A DNA stretch of 64,000 bases, taken from contig NZ_CP059068.1 in assembly GCF_017798165.1 (NCBI RefSeq), positions 3,162,001 through 3,226,000 of the forward strand, in the 5' to 3' direction. This document shows, piece by piece, positions 25,787-35,086 of the stretch. Every line of letters begins with the position of its first letter. Position 1 is the first letter of the stretch. Below the pieces are notes generated by a model that was not told the DNA's origin, ran no database searches, and saw nothing but the letters and a program-made list of their open reading frames with translations. The stretch is from Rhodoferax sp. AJA081-3 (GTDB lineage Bacteria; Pseudomonadota; Gammaproteobacteria; Burkholderiales; Burkholderiaceae_C). A program made the position numbers and the translations under genes.

Positions 25787-27270
25787 CAGCAGCCTTGTGA
25801 TTGGTAGACAACGGTTCTTTGAAACAACTGGTTGGGCTTGTCACTGCGACGCCAGGTGTAGGTCATGCCATTGTTGTAGTGTGGGTAGTAATCGATGGTG
25901 AAAGACAGTTTTCCACTCCCGTCCAGATCGCCGGCCGAGAAGCCCATGCCGCCTTCCATACCCGGGCCGGTCACCAGCAACACCTGGCGCTGCCCCTGGT
26001 GGTAAACCGAAATTTGCAGCGCCACCCCTTGGCCTTCATACTCACCAAAGCTGATGTTGCTCTGGTACCCGACGTCGCTCCCCGCATAGGTTTCCACGCT
26101 TTCGACCAAGATGCGGTAGCTCTCAGCACCAAAGTCGAAGCGGATGTCTTTGAGTATCCGATTCAATGGCAGGGACATCGCAGCGGATGGGATCGCACCA
26201 CTGCCCGCAGCCACTGCGTCAGAAGATGACTCCGCAGTGTTGGAAAACGGTTTCAGCATCTGCTCCGTCACCAAGCCATACCGTTTCATTGGCATAACAC
26301 CGGACACTGCGTAGCGCACAGGCGCTGCAAGGGTCTTTTCTGATTTACCTGCACTCGGTAAAACGACTTCAGGATAGGGGCTGGGGCTATTCGCAAATAC
26401 GCTTTCCTGCACCTCCAGTTCATCTACGCCCGATGTGAACAGGGAAGCGGGTTCGTCCGGGTCCACGGTGATGCCTGCGGTCACGTAGCGAAGTCCTCCA
26501 GCGCTGAGGCTGATGATGTGGTCTGTATGGCCGGTAACCAGAACGCGGCGTATATAAAAATCTGGCAGCCCGTCGCTGTTTAGATCCCCTGCCCACAACA
26601 GCTTCTGCTCTTTGAAGATGTGCCCGGGTGCACGGCCCAGCACCACGGCCGACTTTCCGTCTGCCCAGCCCAATTGAAGTTCGACGGAACCTGGCAACAA
26701 GCGCCCTTGGCCGTTTTTTAATACCAGTGTATTGAGCGTCCAGGATTTTCCCGCCAGACTGAACGATGTGTTCAGCCCTTCGCGCAACAATTCGTTGACC
26801 ACCGTACCCTGCGTTGGCCGCATGCGAAAGGCCCCCACCTTCTGTCCTGCCACGGTGCCTGGCGCGGCCTCGGTTTTCCATTGCAGCCTGAGCAGCAAGA
26901 CGGGTTTCCCGGGAACATCGGGAATGGCACGCACCGTCTGGTTGGTGGGTACGGCCCAATCAAAGGGGACCTTCTCCAGTCTGACCTTGTCGACGGGCAC
27001 CAACGACAGGGCTTCGTTGTCCCAATACACGGCATGCCAACTTGTATGGGCTGGTTGCCCAGGGCCGAAACCATGTCCGGCAAGCGCCTCTTCGGTGTTG
27101 CCCGTCAGAACAATGGGGTCTGGCCGCAGCGCAGATAGGCTCTCAATGGTCCATGCAGCCGCGCGCACGGGAGCCGTCTGCGCAAGGACGTGGCCGGTTA
27201 AAAAAGGTGCCAGCAGGAACACCATCCTCGCGCCAGCGCGCAGCATCACTTTCAAGCCTGCACCTTCCAT
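25786..27270 (-). CDS. Exported protein with FG-GAP-like Asp-rich turns, function unknown
   Basis: A 494-residue protein with a signal peptide (hydrophobic core at about 12-28, cleavage near Val-Leu-Ala-Gln). The mature protein is rich in beta-strand-like sequence. It contains two Asp-rich turns (Gly-Asp-Leu-Asn-Ser-Asp-Gly-Leu-Pro-Asp and Gly-Asp-Leu-Asp-Gly-Ser-Gly-Lys) of the calcium-binding kind seen in FG-GAP/VCBS repeats. The ATG at 27270 follows GGAG. It is co-directional and overlapping with the cyclophilin gene, which might assist its folding; that is inference. Confidence 0.7.
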   Translation of the reverse strand: MEGAGLKVMLRAGARMVFLLAPFLTGHVLAQTAPVRAAAWTIESLSALRPDPIVLTGNTEEALAGHGFGPGQPAHTSWHAVYWDNEALSLVPVDKVRLEKVPFDWAVPTNQTVRAIPDVPGKPVLLLRLQWKTEAAPGTVAGQKVGAFRMRPTQGTVVNELLREGLNTSFSLAGKSWTLNTLVLKNGQGRLLPGSVELQLGWADGKSAVVLGRAPGHIFKEQKLLWAGDLNSDGLPDFYIRRVLVTGHTDHIISLSAGGLRYVTAGITVDPDEPASLFTSGVDELEVQESVFANSPSPYPEVVLPSAGKSEKTLAAPVRYAVSGVMPMKRYGLVTEQMLKPFSNTAESSSDAVAAGSGAIPSAAMSLPLNRILKDIRFDFGAESYRILVESVETYAGSDVGYQSNISFGEYEGQGVALQISVYHQGQRQVLLVTGPGMEGGMGFSAGDLDGSGKLSFTIDYYPHYNNGMTYTWRRSDKPNQLFQRTVVYQSQGC

Positions 27271-27347
27271 CGTAAAACTCCCACTGGTTTGGGCTCTGAA
27301 CCCTGGCGCCCAGAAATGCCGTGGGCGCAGTCAACGGATTATAGAAA

Positions 27348-27408
27348 TGCTATTAAAACAATAGCAATACAGCTATATTTCACGGGGGCTACAGGCAAAT
27401 TTTGCTCA
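27348..27408 (-). repeat. Dispersed palindromic repeat, copy 3
   Basis: It is read as GCTATTAAAACAATAGC, then AGCTATATTT, then CACGGGGGCTACAGG, then CAAATTTTG. This is the reverse orientation of copies 1, 2, 5 and 6 (CCCCCG core on the minus strand). It lies in the 277-bp gap between two genes and is the only structure I see there. Confidence 0.75.
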
Positions 27409-27547
27409 TAGGCATCCTGTCGGCCAGCCAATGCCTAGGCTTTGCGTGTCAATGGCTGGGCAAAAACGCCAACAGGGTGCATCATGCGGGTGGTGGCATC
27501 CGGGCCTAGGCAATGGACCCGCCAAATGATTCACAGGGGCGTTCACT

Positions 27548-28606
27548 ATGGCGACAAAAGAGATAGCAGTACCAGGCAAACACCAGAATGCGGCTGGTGG
27601 CGCTGCTGGCCGACGGGGCAGGTTGCCCACCTCTGTCGTGGCAGGTTTTTGGGTCTGTTGTGTCGCGCTGGCACCGCTTGGCGCATCGGCCCAGGACAAG
27701 AAAACCGTGCGCGTGGGCGTGACCAAAATTGTCTCGCATGCCGCGCTGGACGCGGTTGAAAAAGGCTTCGAGTCCGCGCTGACCGGTGCGGGCTTCAAGG
27801 AAGGTGTGAACCTTACCTACGATCGCCAGAATGCCCAGGGTGATCTGGCCAAGGCCGCGGCCATAGCGCAACAGTTCGCCAAAGACAAACCGGACCTGAT
27901 CCACAGCATTGCCACCCCGACCTCGCAGGCGGCCGTCAAATACAACAGCAGTATCCCGGTTGTTTTTTCCGGCGTCACTGACCCGGTGGGCGCCGGTATC
28001 GTGGCCAAGGACAGCGCACCGGGCAAGAAGACGGGCACCAACGTTACCGGCGTCAGCGACCTGTGGCCGGTGCATCTGCAGATGCAGACCTATGCCAAGT
28101 TTGTCCCCTCTGCCAAAAAATGGGGCACCATCTTCAACCCCGCAGAGGCCAACTCGGTGACCCATGTGCGTGCCATGCGCGATGCCGCGAAGTCACTCGG
28201 ACTGGAGCTGGTGGAAGTCACCGTGTCCCACGGCAGCGAGGTGGAGCGTGCGGCAAATTCGCTGGTGGGCAAGGTCCAGGCGATCGCCGTCACATCAGAC
28301 AACACTTCGGTTGCCAATTTGGATGCCATCGTGCGGGTGTGTGACCAGCACAAAATCCCGCTTTTTGCGGGGGATGTAGACAGCGTGCAGCGCGGCGCGA
28401 TTGCAGCCTACGGCATGGACTACTTCCTGGTGGGCTACTCTGCGGGCAAGAAGGCTGCGCTGGTGCTCAAGGGGGTGAAGCCCGGTGACATTCCCTGGGG
28501 CGCGGTAGAAAAGTTCAGTCTGGTCATCAACCTGAAGGCCGCCCGGGCGCAGGGTGTTACCGTTGCGCCAGAGCTGCGCAAGCTGGCCGACAAGGTGATG
28601 GAGTAA
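27548..28606 (+). CDS. ABC transporter substrate-binding protein (TrpX/YtrC-like, PF04392 type)
   Basis: A 352-residue periplasmic binding protein. An unusually long N-region precedes the signal peptide core (about 28-49, ending Ser-Ala-Gln). The mature protein begins Val-Arg-Val-Gly-Val-Thr-Lys-Ile and has the family segments Gln-Gly-Asp, Ser-Ile-Ala-Thr-Pro-Thr-Ser-Gln-Ala and Val-Phe-Ser-Gly-Val-Thr-Asp-Pro-Val-Gly-Ala-Gly. Members usually sit with a permease and an ATPase gene, but neither is present here. Instead it is followed 17 bases later by a diguanylate cyclase gene. The ligand is unknown (aromatic amino acids in some relatives). Confidence 0.88.
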   Translation: MATKEIAVPGKHQNAAGGAAGRRGRLPTSVVAGFWVCCVALAPLGASAQDKKTVRVGVTKIVSHAALDAVEKGFESALTGAGFKEGVNLTYDRQNAQGDLAKAAAIAQQFAKDKPDLIHSIATPTSQAAVKYNSSIPVVFSGVTDPVGAGIVAKDSAPGKKTGTNVTGVSDLWPVHLQMQTYAKFVPSAKKWGTIFNPAEANSVTHVRAMRDAAKSLGLELVEVTVSHGSEVERAANSLVGKVQAIAVTSDNTSVANLDAIVRVCDQHKIPLFAGDVDSVQRGAIAAYGMDYFLVGYSAGKKAALVLKGVKPGDIPWGAVEKFSLVINLKAARAQGVTVAPELRKLADKVME

Positions 28607-28623
28607 GGCTTTGGTGAGCACTT

Positions 28624-29865
28624 GTGCGTGGGGCGGGTGTTGAACTGATGCGATCTGACCGCAGCATCTATATCGCCGTACTCACCTTGGTGGTTACCAT
28701 GGGCTTGGGTGCCTACGTGGACCTGAAGAGTGATGCCATGCACACCCGCCACCTGGAGGTGAGCAAGGGCCTGGAGCGCATGGTTCGGCTGAACCAGCAG
28801 CTAACCAATATGCTGATCATCGCGGTGCTGGAACAAAACACCCTGCGCACCGCCAGTTATGACACGCTCCATGCCGACTTTGAAGCCACTGTTCAGACGG
28901 TGGGCAAGCTGACCCAGGGGCAAAGCCTGACCGAAGAAATTACGGCACTGAGCGACGACCACCGCAAGCTGCAACGGGTTGAAGACGCTGCCATCCAGTA
29001 CATGCGGGCAGACCGCTGGACTGACGCCCGCCGCGTGCTGTTTGATGAGTCCTACGTGTTGACCCGAAAGATGTACGAGATCAACAGCGAAACCGCGATC
29101 AGCGCGCTAACCGGTGCGCTGGCCATGGATGAAGAGCGGTTCAACCGCATCCGCCTTGCTGCATCGGCCTTGCGTATGGGTGCCGTGGTGCTGTTGCTGT
29201 GGGTGGGTGCCATGTTCTCCCGCCGCCTGCGCACCGAGCTTGCCGAGCAGGCCCGCCTGCAGAATGAAATTACGGCGTCCCATCAGGCGCTGGAAGAAAA
29301 AGTCTTGCAACGCACGGTAGAGCTGGAGGACGCGAACCGCCGCTTGCAGGCGCTGAGCGCCACGGACGGTCTGACCGGCTTGGCCAACCGCCGCAAGTTT
29401 GACCAGGAGTGGGAGCAGGAATGGTCCCGTGCCGTGCGCCAGGGCCTGGCGCTGGCCGTGGCCATGGTCGACGTGGACCAGTTCAAGGCCTATAACGACC
29501 ATTACGGCCACCCGTCCGGCGATGTGTGCCTCAAGCTTATCGCCCAGACATTGGGCCACGCCGTGCAGCGCTCCGGCGAGCTGGCCGCCCGCTACGGGGG
29601 CGAAGAATTCGTGGTGATCTTGCCTGGCCTGGATGCCACGGAGGCCGCAGCGGTGATGGAGCGCGTGCGCGAGGCGGTGCAGGCGCTGGGTTTGCCCCAT
29701 GCGCGGGCCGCGGTGGCCGGGGTTGTCACCGTCAGCGCGGGTGTGGCCGCTTGTGTGCCCCGGCCGGGTGACGACGCTGCCCACCTTCTGCAAGCCGCAG
29801 ATGCCGCGATGTACCGCGCCAAAACCGGCGGACGCAACCGGGTGGAGCGAGCCGCGGACCGGTAA
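28624..29865 (+). CDS. Membrane diguanylate cyclase (GGDEF)
   Basis: A 413-residue protein (GTG at 28624; an alternative ATG at 28648 gives 405). One helix near the N terminus and one at about 175-195 flank a 140-residue periplasmic helical sensor region, followed by a short coiled coil and a GGDEF domain. The active site is Gly-Gly-Glu-Glu-Phe near residue 327. The position of the I-site reads Arg-Ser-Gly-Glu, with Glu in place of the usual Asp, so product inhibition may be weakened. The position directly after an orphan binding-protein gene suggests that the cyclase could respond to that protein's ligand. Confidence 0.9.
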   Translation: MRGAGVELMRSDRSIYIAVLTLVVTMGLGAYVDLKSDAMHTRHLEVSKGLERMVRLNQQLTNMLIIAVLEQNTLRTASYDTLHADFEATVQTVGKLTQGQSLTEEITALSDDHRKLQRVEDAAIQYMRADRWTDARRVLFDESYVLTRKMYEINSETAISALTGALAMDEERFNRIRLAASALRMGAVVLLLWVGAMFSRRLRTELAEQARLQNEITASHQALEEKVLQRTVELEDANRRLQALSATDGLTGLANRRKFDQEWEQEWSRAVRQGLALAVAMVDVDQFKAYNDHYGHPSGDVCLKLIAQTLGHAVQRSGELAARYGGEEFVVILPGLDATEAAAVMERVREAVQALGLPHARAAVAGVVTVSAGVAACVPRPGDDAAHLLQAADAAMYRAKTGGRNRVERAADR

Positions 29866-29908
29866 CCCGGTCTGTCATGTGTGTTTGGGGTACCTGGATC
29901 GCCCTGAG

Positions 29909-29968
29909 GTGCTATATATTAAATAGCACAATCACTATGTTTTACGGGGGATATGGCCATTTTTATCA
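29909..29968 (-). repeat. Dispersed palindromic repeat, copy 4, ending at the ubiD stop codon
   Basis: It is read as GTGCTATATATTAAATAGCAC (a near-perfect inverted repeat), then CTATGTTTTACGGGGGATAT, then GGCCATTTTT. The layout equals copy 3. The last bases reach the ubiD stop codon (29966-29968), so it lies at the 3' end of that operon and could form a stable transcript end. Confidence 0.7.
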
Positions 29969-31462
29969 TAGACCCAGTCCCTGCCACACCGCCTCCATCC
30001 GCGCCGTCACTTCCGGCGCCATGTGCATGGTGCGACCCCATTCGCGCTGGGTTTCGCCCGGCCACTTGTTGGTGGCGTCCAGACCCATCTTGCTGCCCAG
30101 GCCGCTGACGGGGGAGGCAAAGTCCAGGTAGTCGATGGGGGTGCTGTCCACCAGCAGCGTGTCGCGCGTGGGGTCCATGCGGGTGGTGATGGCCCAGACC
30201 ACGTCTTTCCAGTCGCGCACGTCGATGTCGTCGTCCACCACCACGATGAACTTGGTGTACATGAACTGGCGCAAAAAACTCCAGATGCCAAACATGATGC
30301 GCCGCGCGTGGCCGGGGTAGGCCTTTTTGATGCTCACCACGGCCATGCGGTAGCTGCAGCCCTCGGGTGGCAAATAGAAGTCGGTGATTTCGGGGTACTG
30401 GCGCTGCAACAGCGGCACAAACAATTCGTTCAGCGCCAACCCCAGCATGGCGGGTTCGTCGGGGGGCTTGCCGGTGTAGGTGGAGTGGTAGATGGGTGTG
30501 CGTCTCTGCGTGATACGGTCAATGGTGAACACCGGAAAGGACGCCGTTTCGTTGTAATACCCGGTGTGGTCGCCATAGGGGCCTTCCAGCGCGTGTTCAA
30601 AACCGCTGGGGTGGGTGGCGTCGGGGTAGATGTGGCCCTCCAGCACAATCTCGGCGCTGGCAGGCACGCGCAGCCCGCTGCCCAGCGCCTTCACCACCTC
30701 GGTGCGGCTGCCGCGCAACAGGCCGGCAAACTGGTACTCGCTCAAAGTGTCGGGCACCGGGGTCACGGCGCCCAATATGGTGGCCGGATCGGCCCCCAGC
30801 GCCACACACACCGGGTAGGGCTGGCCGGGGATTTGCAGCCTGTGCTCCCGAAAGTCCAGCGCCCCGCCCCGCTGCGGCAGCCAGCGCATGATGAGTTGGT
30901 TGTGTGCCAGCACCTGCTGGCGGTAGATCCCCAGGTTTTGTCGCTCCTTGTGGGGGCCCTGGGTAATGACCAGGCCCCAGGTGATGAGGGGTGCCACGTC
31001 GCCCGGCCAGCAGTGTTGTATGGGCAGGGTGGCCAGGTCCACATCGGCACCTTCCCACACCACCTCCTGGGAGGGCGCGCTGCGCAGCTCCTTGGGTGCC
31101 ATGTTCCACAGGGTTTTGAGCATGCTGGAGAGGCCCATCAGGTCTTTGAAACCCTTGGGCGCCTCGGGCTCCTTGAGCATGGCCAGTACATGGCCAAACT
31201 GGCGCAACGCGCCCACATCGGCCACACCCATGCCCAGGGCCACGCGGCGCGTGGTGCCAAACAGATTGCCCAGTACCGGCATGGTGTGGCCGGTGGGGTT
31301 TTCAAACAGCAGCGCCGGGCCACCCGCGCGCAGGCTGCGGTCACACAGGGCCGTCATTTCCAGATGGGGCGACACCGCGGCGCGCACGCGTTTGAGTTCG
31401 CCCAGGGCTTCCAGCTGGGTGATGAAGTCGCGCAGGTCACGGTAGGCCACGGTGGCACTCAA
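29966..31462 (-). CDS. ubiD: UbiD, 4-hydroxy-3-polyprenylbenzoate decarboxylase
   Basis: A 498-residue UbiD that removes the ring carboxylate in ubiquinone synthesis using prenylated FMN. The length matches the E. coli enzyme (497). Typical segments are Tyr-Asn/Arg-Asp-Leu-Arg-Asp-Phe at the start, and [11 protein letters not shown] and Asp-Asp-Asp-Ile-Asp-Val-Arg-Asp in the core. The TTG at 31462 overlaps the ubiX stop; a GTG at 31450 is an equally reasonable start. It is the last gene of the ubiU-V-T-DGC-ubiX-ubiD run. Confidence 0.96.
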   Translation of the reverse strand: MSATVAYRDLRDFITQLEALGELKRVRAAVSPHLEMTALCDRSLRAGGPALLFENPTGHTMPVLGNLFGTTRRVALGMGVADVGALRQFGHVLAMLKEPEAPKGFKDLMGLSSMLKTLWNMAPKELRSAPSQEVVWEGADVDLATLPIQHCWPGDVAPLITWGLVITQGPHKERQNLGIYRQQVLAHNQLIMRWLPQRGGALDFREHRLQIPGQPYPVCVALGADPATILGAVTPVPDTLSEYQFAGLLRGSRTEVVKALGSGLRVPASAEIVLEGHIYPDATHPSGFEHALEGPYGDHTGYYNETASFPVFTIDRITQRRTPIYHSTYTGKPPDEPAMLGLALNELFVPLLQRQYPEITDFYLPPEGCSYRMAVVSIKKAYPGHARRIMFGIWSFLRQFMYTKFIVVVDDDIDVRDWKDVVWAITTRMDPTRDTLLVDSTPIDYLDFASPVSGLGSKMGLDATNKWPGETQREWGRTMHMAPEVTARMEAVWQGLGL

Positions 31463-32058
31463 GTGGCGGTGGGCAGGCCCTGCCAGCGCGGGGCCTGTGG
31501 CTGGGGCAGGTCCAGCAGGTCGATGACGCGGCTTACGCTGTGGGTCACCAGTTCATCAATGCTGCGGGGGCGATGGTAGAAGGCCGGTACGGGCGGAAAC
31601 ACGATGGCGCCCATCTCGGTGGCGGCGGTCATGTTGCGCAGGTGTGCCAGGTGCAACGGGGTTTCGCGCACCATCAAGACCAGCCGACGGCGTTCTTTGA
31701 GCATCACATCGGCCGCACGCGATATCAGATTGTCAGACATGCCGTGGGCAATGGACGCCAGGGTGCGCATGGAGCACGGGGCCACCACCATGCCGTCGCA
31801 CCGGAAGGAGCCGCTGGCAATGGTGGCGCCCACGTCGCGCACGGGGTACGCCACATCGGCCAGGGTCTCCACTGTGGTGCGGTCCATGTCCAGCTCTTGC
31901 TGCAGATTCAGCACGCCCGCATCGGACACGGTGAGATGGGTTTCCACATTGTCCAAGGCCGCCAATGCCTGCAACAAACGCACGCCATAGATGGCACCAC
32001 TGGCACCTGACACGGCCACAATGATGCGTTTGCGGTCCGCTGCGCGCGCTACATGCAT
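31459..32058 (-). CDS. ubiX: UbiX, flavin prenyltransferase
   Basis: A 199-residue UbiX that makes prenyl-FMN, the cofactor of UbiD. The motifs [10 protein letters not shown] near residue 15 and [10 protein letters not shown] near 91 are present. Its start overlaps the end of the DGC-domain gene by 10 bases and its stop overlaps the ubiD start, so all three are tightly coupled. Confidence 0.96.
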   Translation of the reverse strand: MHVARAADRKRIIVAVSGASGAIYGVRLLQALAALDNVETHLTVSDAGVLNLQQELDMDRTTVETLADVAYPVRDVGATIASGSFRCDGMVVAPCSMRTLASIAHGMSDNLISRAADVMLKERRRLVLMVRETPLHLAHLRNMTAATEMGAIVFPPVPAFYHRPRSIDELVTHSVSRVIDLLDLPQPQAPRWQGLPTAT

Positions 32059-32450
32059 GGGCCGGGTGCCTGTTGCTCTGGGCGCTGACAGCTCAGGTCT
32101 GCACTGATGCGCTCCAAAACCTGCGCAGCCTCCAGCGGGTCAAAGTCTTGGTGTGCCCGCTTTTTTACACCGTACTTGTGTAGCTGGTAGTGGTCGCGGG
32201 CCTGGATGCGGTGGCGCGCCAAGCAACTTAGAACGCATGCCAGAGGGCAGCCGTCCAGCGCCACAATGGATCGGCCGCTGCGCGCTATCTTGAGCAGTTG
32301 GGGCACATCTCCTCCCACCCCCGCGATGCAGGACATTTCGGCCACGCCGCGCCGGTCGAGTTGCACAGCGACATGGTTGGCCATTTGCGCAGCACTGGAA
32401 CAGCCTGAGCAGGCGTATACCAAAGGCAGGCGAGAGGGGTTGGGGTGCAT
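32049..32450 (-). CDS. DGC-domain putative zinc-binding protein in ubi operon
   Basis: A 133-residue protein with the Asp-Gly-Cys-Pro-Leu-Ala-Cys motif (near residue 67) that names the DGC family (PF08859), preceded by Ala-Cys-Ser-Gly-Cys-Ser near residue 15 and Ser-Cys-Ile-Ala-Gly-Val-Gly near 41. The Cys pairs suggest binding of zinc or an iron-sulfur cluster. The family has no firm function. Here it is locked between ubiT (8-base gap) and ubiX (10-base overlap), which points to a role in or regulation by anaerobic quinone synthesis. That link is inference from position only. Confidence 0.83.
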   Translation of the reverse strand: MHPNPSRLPLVYACSGCSSAAQMANHVAVQLDRRGVAEMSCIAGVGGDVPQLLKIARSGRSIVALDGCPLACVLSCLARHRIQARDHYQLHKYGVKKRAHQDFDPLEAAQVLERISADLSCQRPEQQAPGPCM

Positions 32451-32458
32451 GGCAGCCT

Positions 32459-32935
32459 CTACTGTGAAAGGAATCTGGTCTTCAGCCGCTGCAATACCTG
32501 GGCCGGTTTGAGGGCGTCCACATGGAACACGGGCCGTTCGATGCCATCGATGGTGTTTTTCACCAGCAAGCCCAGTTCGGTGTCGCCCTCCATGGAGAGG
32601 CGGCGGCTGAAGAACAGGGTGTCAGGGTCTTCCTGGCGACGTGCCAGCAGCACAAAGTCATGGGCACTGGCGCTGATGGTGAGGTCGGCCTCTGCCGGGT
32701 TGTGGCATGCAGTAAACCGGCTATGCAGCCAAGCAAAGTCAAAGGTGATTTGGGCGTCCGTTACCCGCAGACGCAGTTTCTTGCCCAGCAGCAACTGTGT
32801 AACATCCGGCGCGAGTTTGCTGGCCAGCGCCAGATTCAAGGCGGCAGCAAACACCAACGAACCAGGGTACACCGGCAAGCGAGCCAGCAAGTCGCCCACG
32901 GGCTTGGGCAGCATCAATGGGGTGGTTGTGCTCAT
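32459..32935 (-). CDS. ubiT: UbiT, SCP2-domain ubiquinone biosynthesis accessory factor
   Basis: A 158-residue single SCP2 (sterol-carrier-like) domain, homologous to E. coli YhbT/UbiT, which binds lipid intermediates and is needed for O2-independent ubiquinone synthesis. Segments such as [17 protein letters not shown] and [12 protein letters not shown] fit the family closely. Its ATG overlaps the ubiV stop (ATGA). Confidence 0.93.
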   Translation of the reverse strand: MSTTTPLMLPKPVGDLLARLPVYPGSLVFAAALNLALASKLAPDVTQLLLGKKLRLRVTDAQITFDFAWLHSRFTACHNPAEADLTISASAHDFVLLARRQEDPDTLFFSRRLSMEGDTELGLLVKNTIDGIERPVFHVDALKPAQVLQRLKTRFLSQ

Positions 32936-33846
32936 GCGGTCTGCGCCTCAGGATGGCGTTGCTCCAGGCCGGGCTTGCCGTACCAGTAGCCGTTGCAGGA
33001 TTGGTCCGGCATCAGCCTATTCAGCGCGCACAAGGCTTCATCTACCGGCATCTGCTGCGCGATCGCGCCGCGGAAAAGGGCAAGAATGTCAGGCGTGTGC
33101 TGCGCTTGTGGGCTGACCCGCACCACATCCACGCCCATCTGTTGCATGGCCTGCATTTCGGGCAGTAGGTTGTACACCTTGGCCGACTGGGTTTGTATGC
33201 CGTTGAGCACCAGAAAACCTTCGTCCTCGCGGGTGCGCAGCAGCAGACCATCGGGGTGTTCCATGCAGCGGAACTGGCAATCGTCTTTGGGCAGGTTGCA
33301 ATGCCGGGCGGTAAAGCAGCGGGCCGAAAACGCCAGCGGCATGCGGCCATACGCAAACACCTCGGTCTGCACACCCTCAGGGCGGCCTTGCTGCATCAAG
33401 GCCAGGTCATCACGCCCCATCTCCAGGGGCATGACCCAGCGCTGCATGCCCAGCGGCGCCATCCATTGCAGTGTCGGCACGTTGTAGATGTTGAGGTGCG
33501 GACCGCCAATGAAGGGCACCTTACCGGCCAAGCAGTGCACGGCGCCCATGTCGTTGGCCTCGACCGTGAAGTCGCCATGGGCGGACATCTCGGCAATCTT
33601 GTGCAGGGTGGCAACGTCCGAGCCGGACTCGATCAGCACCTGGGTGGACATGACAACCTCTTTACCCGCCTCCAGCAAACGCGCGGCAATGCCCAGCCAA
33701 TCGGCCAGGCGCAACTCACGGCGGCGGGAACACACGGTTTCACCAAGGTAGACGATATCGACCGGTGCGCTGCCTACCGCTTCATAGAAATTGAGCACCA
33801 CGTCGCGCGGCCAGTAGTACAGCAAGGGCCCTAAAGAGAGTTTCAT
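32932..33846 (-). CDS. ubiV: UbiV, O2-independent ubiquinone hydroxylase subunit (U32 family)
   Basis: A 304-residue U32 peptidase-family protein. Cys39, Cys177, Cys190 and Cys194 reproduce the spacing of the four cysteines that bind the [4Fe-4S] cluster in E. coli UbiV (39, 180, 193, 197). With UbiU it forms the complex that hydroxylates the ubiquinone ring without O2. The ATG at 33846 is the right start; the frame open to 34068 overlaps ubiU. It follows ubiU after 19 bases. Confidence 0.96.
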   Translation of the reverse strand: MKLSLGPLLYYWPRDVVLNFYEAVGSAPVDIVYLGETVCSRRRELRLADWLGIAARLLEAGKEVVMSTQVLIESGSDVATLHKIAEMSAHGDFTVEANDMGAVHCLAGKVPFIGGPHLNIYNVPTLQWMAPLGMQRWVMPLEMGRDDLALMQQGRPEGVQTEVFAYGRMPLAFSARCFTARHCNLPKDDCQFRCMEHPDGLLLRTREDEGFLVLNGIQTQSAKVYNLLPEMQAMQQMGVDVVRVSPQAQHTPDILALFRGAIAQQMPVDEALCALNRLMPDQSCNGYWYGKPGLEQRHPEAQTA

Positions 33847-33865
33847 GGTCGAACGAGTCCCATCG

Positions 33866-34906
33866 TTATTTCCAGGGCCGGTGGTAGGCCCCCAAAGTGT
33901 GCTGTTGCCCTTCGGCAACCTTGTCCAGGCTGGCCATCCAGACCGGCTTGGCCGAATAGCGGTGCGGGTTGTCGCGGCAGTTGTCAATGGCCTCGCGCCA
34001 GACCTGGGTGACCTGCGCCACATAGGCGGGGCTGCGTTGGCGGCCCTCGATCTTGATGGCGCGCACACCCATCTTCATCAGCTGGGGCAAGAGCTCCAGT
34101 GTGTTGAGGCTGGTGGGCTCTTCGATGGCGTAGTAGTTGTGGTCGTCACCCACATCAAAGCGGCCTTTGCACAGCGTGGGGTAGCCGGCGTTTTCTCCGG
34201 GGGCATAGCGGTCTATCAACACGCCGTTCAGGCGCGACTCGCGGCCCTGTGGGGTCTCCACCCAGCGCACGGCTTTTGGCGGCGAGCACACGCCATGGGT
34301 GTTGGGTGCTTCGCCGGTGACATAGGACGACAAGGCACAGCGCCCCTCCACCATCACACACAAGCTGCCAAAACCGAACACCTCAATCTCTACGTGGGTT
34401 TTTTCCAGCACCTGCCCGACCTGCGTCATGGACAACACGCGGGGCAATACGGCCCTGGAGATGCCAAAGTGTTGGTGGTAGAAATTGATCGCCTCGTAGT
34501 TGGTGGCCGACCCCTGTACCGACAAATGCAGGCGCAGCTGGGGGTGGTGTCGCTGGGCATAGGCCATGAGGCCGGGGTCGGCCAATATGACGGCGTCTAC
34601 ACCACTGCCTGCAGCCCGGTCGATGGCGTTTTGCCAAATCTGCGGACTTGCAGCCTGCGGATAGGTGTTGAGCGCCACCAGCACCTTGCGGCCCCGGTCA
34701 TGGGCGTACCGTATGCCGGTCTGGATGGCCGCCTCGTCAAAGTTCAGGCCCGCAAAGTTGCGTGCATTGGTGGCATCTCTAAAGCCCAGGTAGACACAGT
34801 CCGCGCCGTGGTCAATGGCCGCCTTGAGGGCCGGAAGGCTACCGGCCGGACACACCAACTCCATGGGGTGGGTGGGTGCGGCAGCCGGTGAGAGAGAAGC
34901 ATTCAT
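33866..34906 (-). CDS. ubiU: UbiU, O2-independent ubiquinone hydroxylase subunit (U32 family)
   Basis: A 346-residue U32-family protein and first gene of the operon. Cys183, Cys190, Cys207 and Cys246 have the same spacing (7, 17, 39) as the [4Fe-4S] ligands of E. coli UbiU. The N-terminal Glu-Leu-Val-Cys-Pro-Ala-Gly and Ala-Asp-Cys-Val-Tyr-Leu-Gly motifs are those of U32 proteins. The ATG at 34906 lacks a strong ribosome site; an internal ATG at 34864 would match the length of E. coli UbiU better. The promoter region upstream carries FNR-type boxes. Confidence 0.96.
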   Translation of the reverse strand: MNASLSPAAAPTHPMELVCPAGSLPALKAAIDHGADCVYLGFRDATNARNFAGLNFDEAAIQTGIRYAHDRGRKVLVALNTYPQAASPQIWQNAIDRAAGSGVDAVILADPGLMAYAQRHHPQLRLHLSVQGSATNYEAINFYHQHFGISRAVLPRVLSMTQVGQVLEKTHVEIEVFGFGSLCVMVEGRCALSSYVTGEAPNTHGVCSPPKAVRWVETPQGRESRLNGVLIDRYAPGENAGYPTLCKGRFDVGDDHNYYAIEEPTSLNTLELLPQLMKMGVRAIKIEGRQRSPAYVAQVTQVWREAIDNCRDNPHRYSAKPVWMASLDKVAEGQQHTLGAYHRPWK

Positions 34907-35001
34907 CGTGTGCAAAAAAGATATAGACAAAATGCACCTTTAAGGGCGCACCCGTGGTACCAGACTGGCCCGAACGGTAACAAATCGATTCCTGCGATCC
35001 C

Positions 35002-35015
35002 ATGATCCAGATCAA
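35002..35015 (-). promoter_or_regulatory. FNR/Anr-type box, ubiU side
   Basis: ATGATCCAGATCAA matches TTGAT-N4-ATCAA in nine of ten fixed positions. Its centre is about 102 bases upstream of the ubiU ATG. A class II FNR site (centre at -41.5) would then give a leader of about 60 bases. The -10 at that spacing (TACCGT-like) is weak. Confidence 0.7.
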
Positions 35016-35023
35016 ACAAAGTC

Positions 35024-35037
35024 TTGTTTTGGATCAA
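35024..35037 (+). promoter_or_regulatory. FNR/Anr-type box, DUF2249-nnrS side
   Basis: TTGTTTTGGATCAA matches TTGAT-N4-ATCAA in nine of ten fixed positions. Its centre (35030.5) is about 56 bases upstream of the DUF2249 ATG. A TACAGT hexamer at 35060-35065 stands at the expected -10 position for a class II FNR promoter starting near 35072. Confidence 0.75.
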
Positions 35038-35086
35038 GACGTGGCGTTCTGATGCGGCTTACAGTCGCGCAAAACCAAGGACCACC

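Noticed and set aside
30023..31579. A 518-codon frame on the plus strand antisense to ubiD
   Set aside because: It mirrors the GC-rich third codon positions of ubiD, its product is His/Gly/Ala-rich without domains, and ubiD is clearly real.
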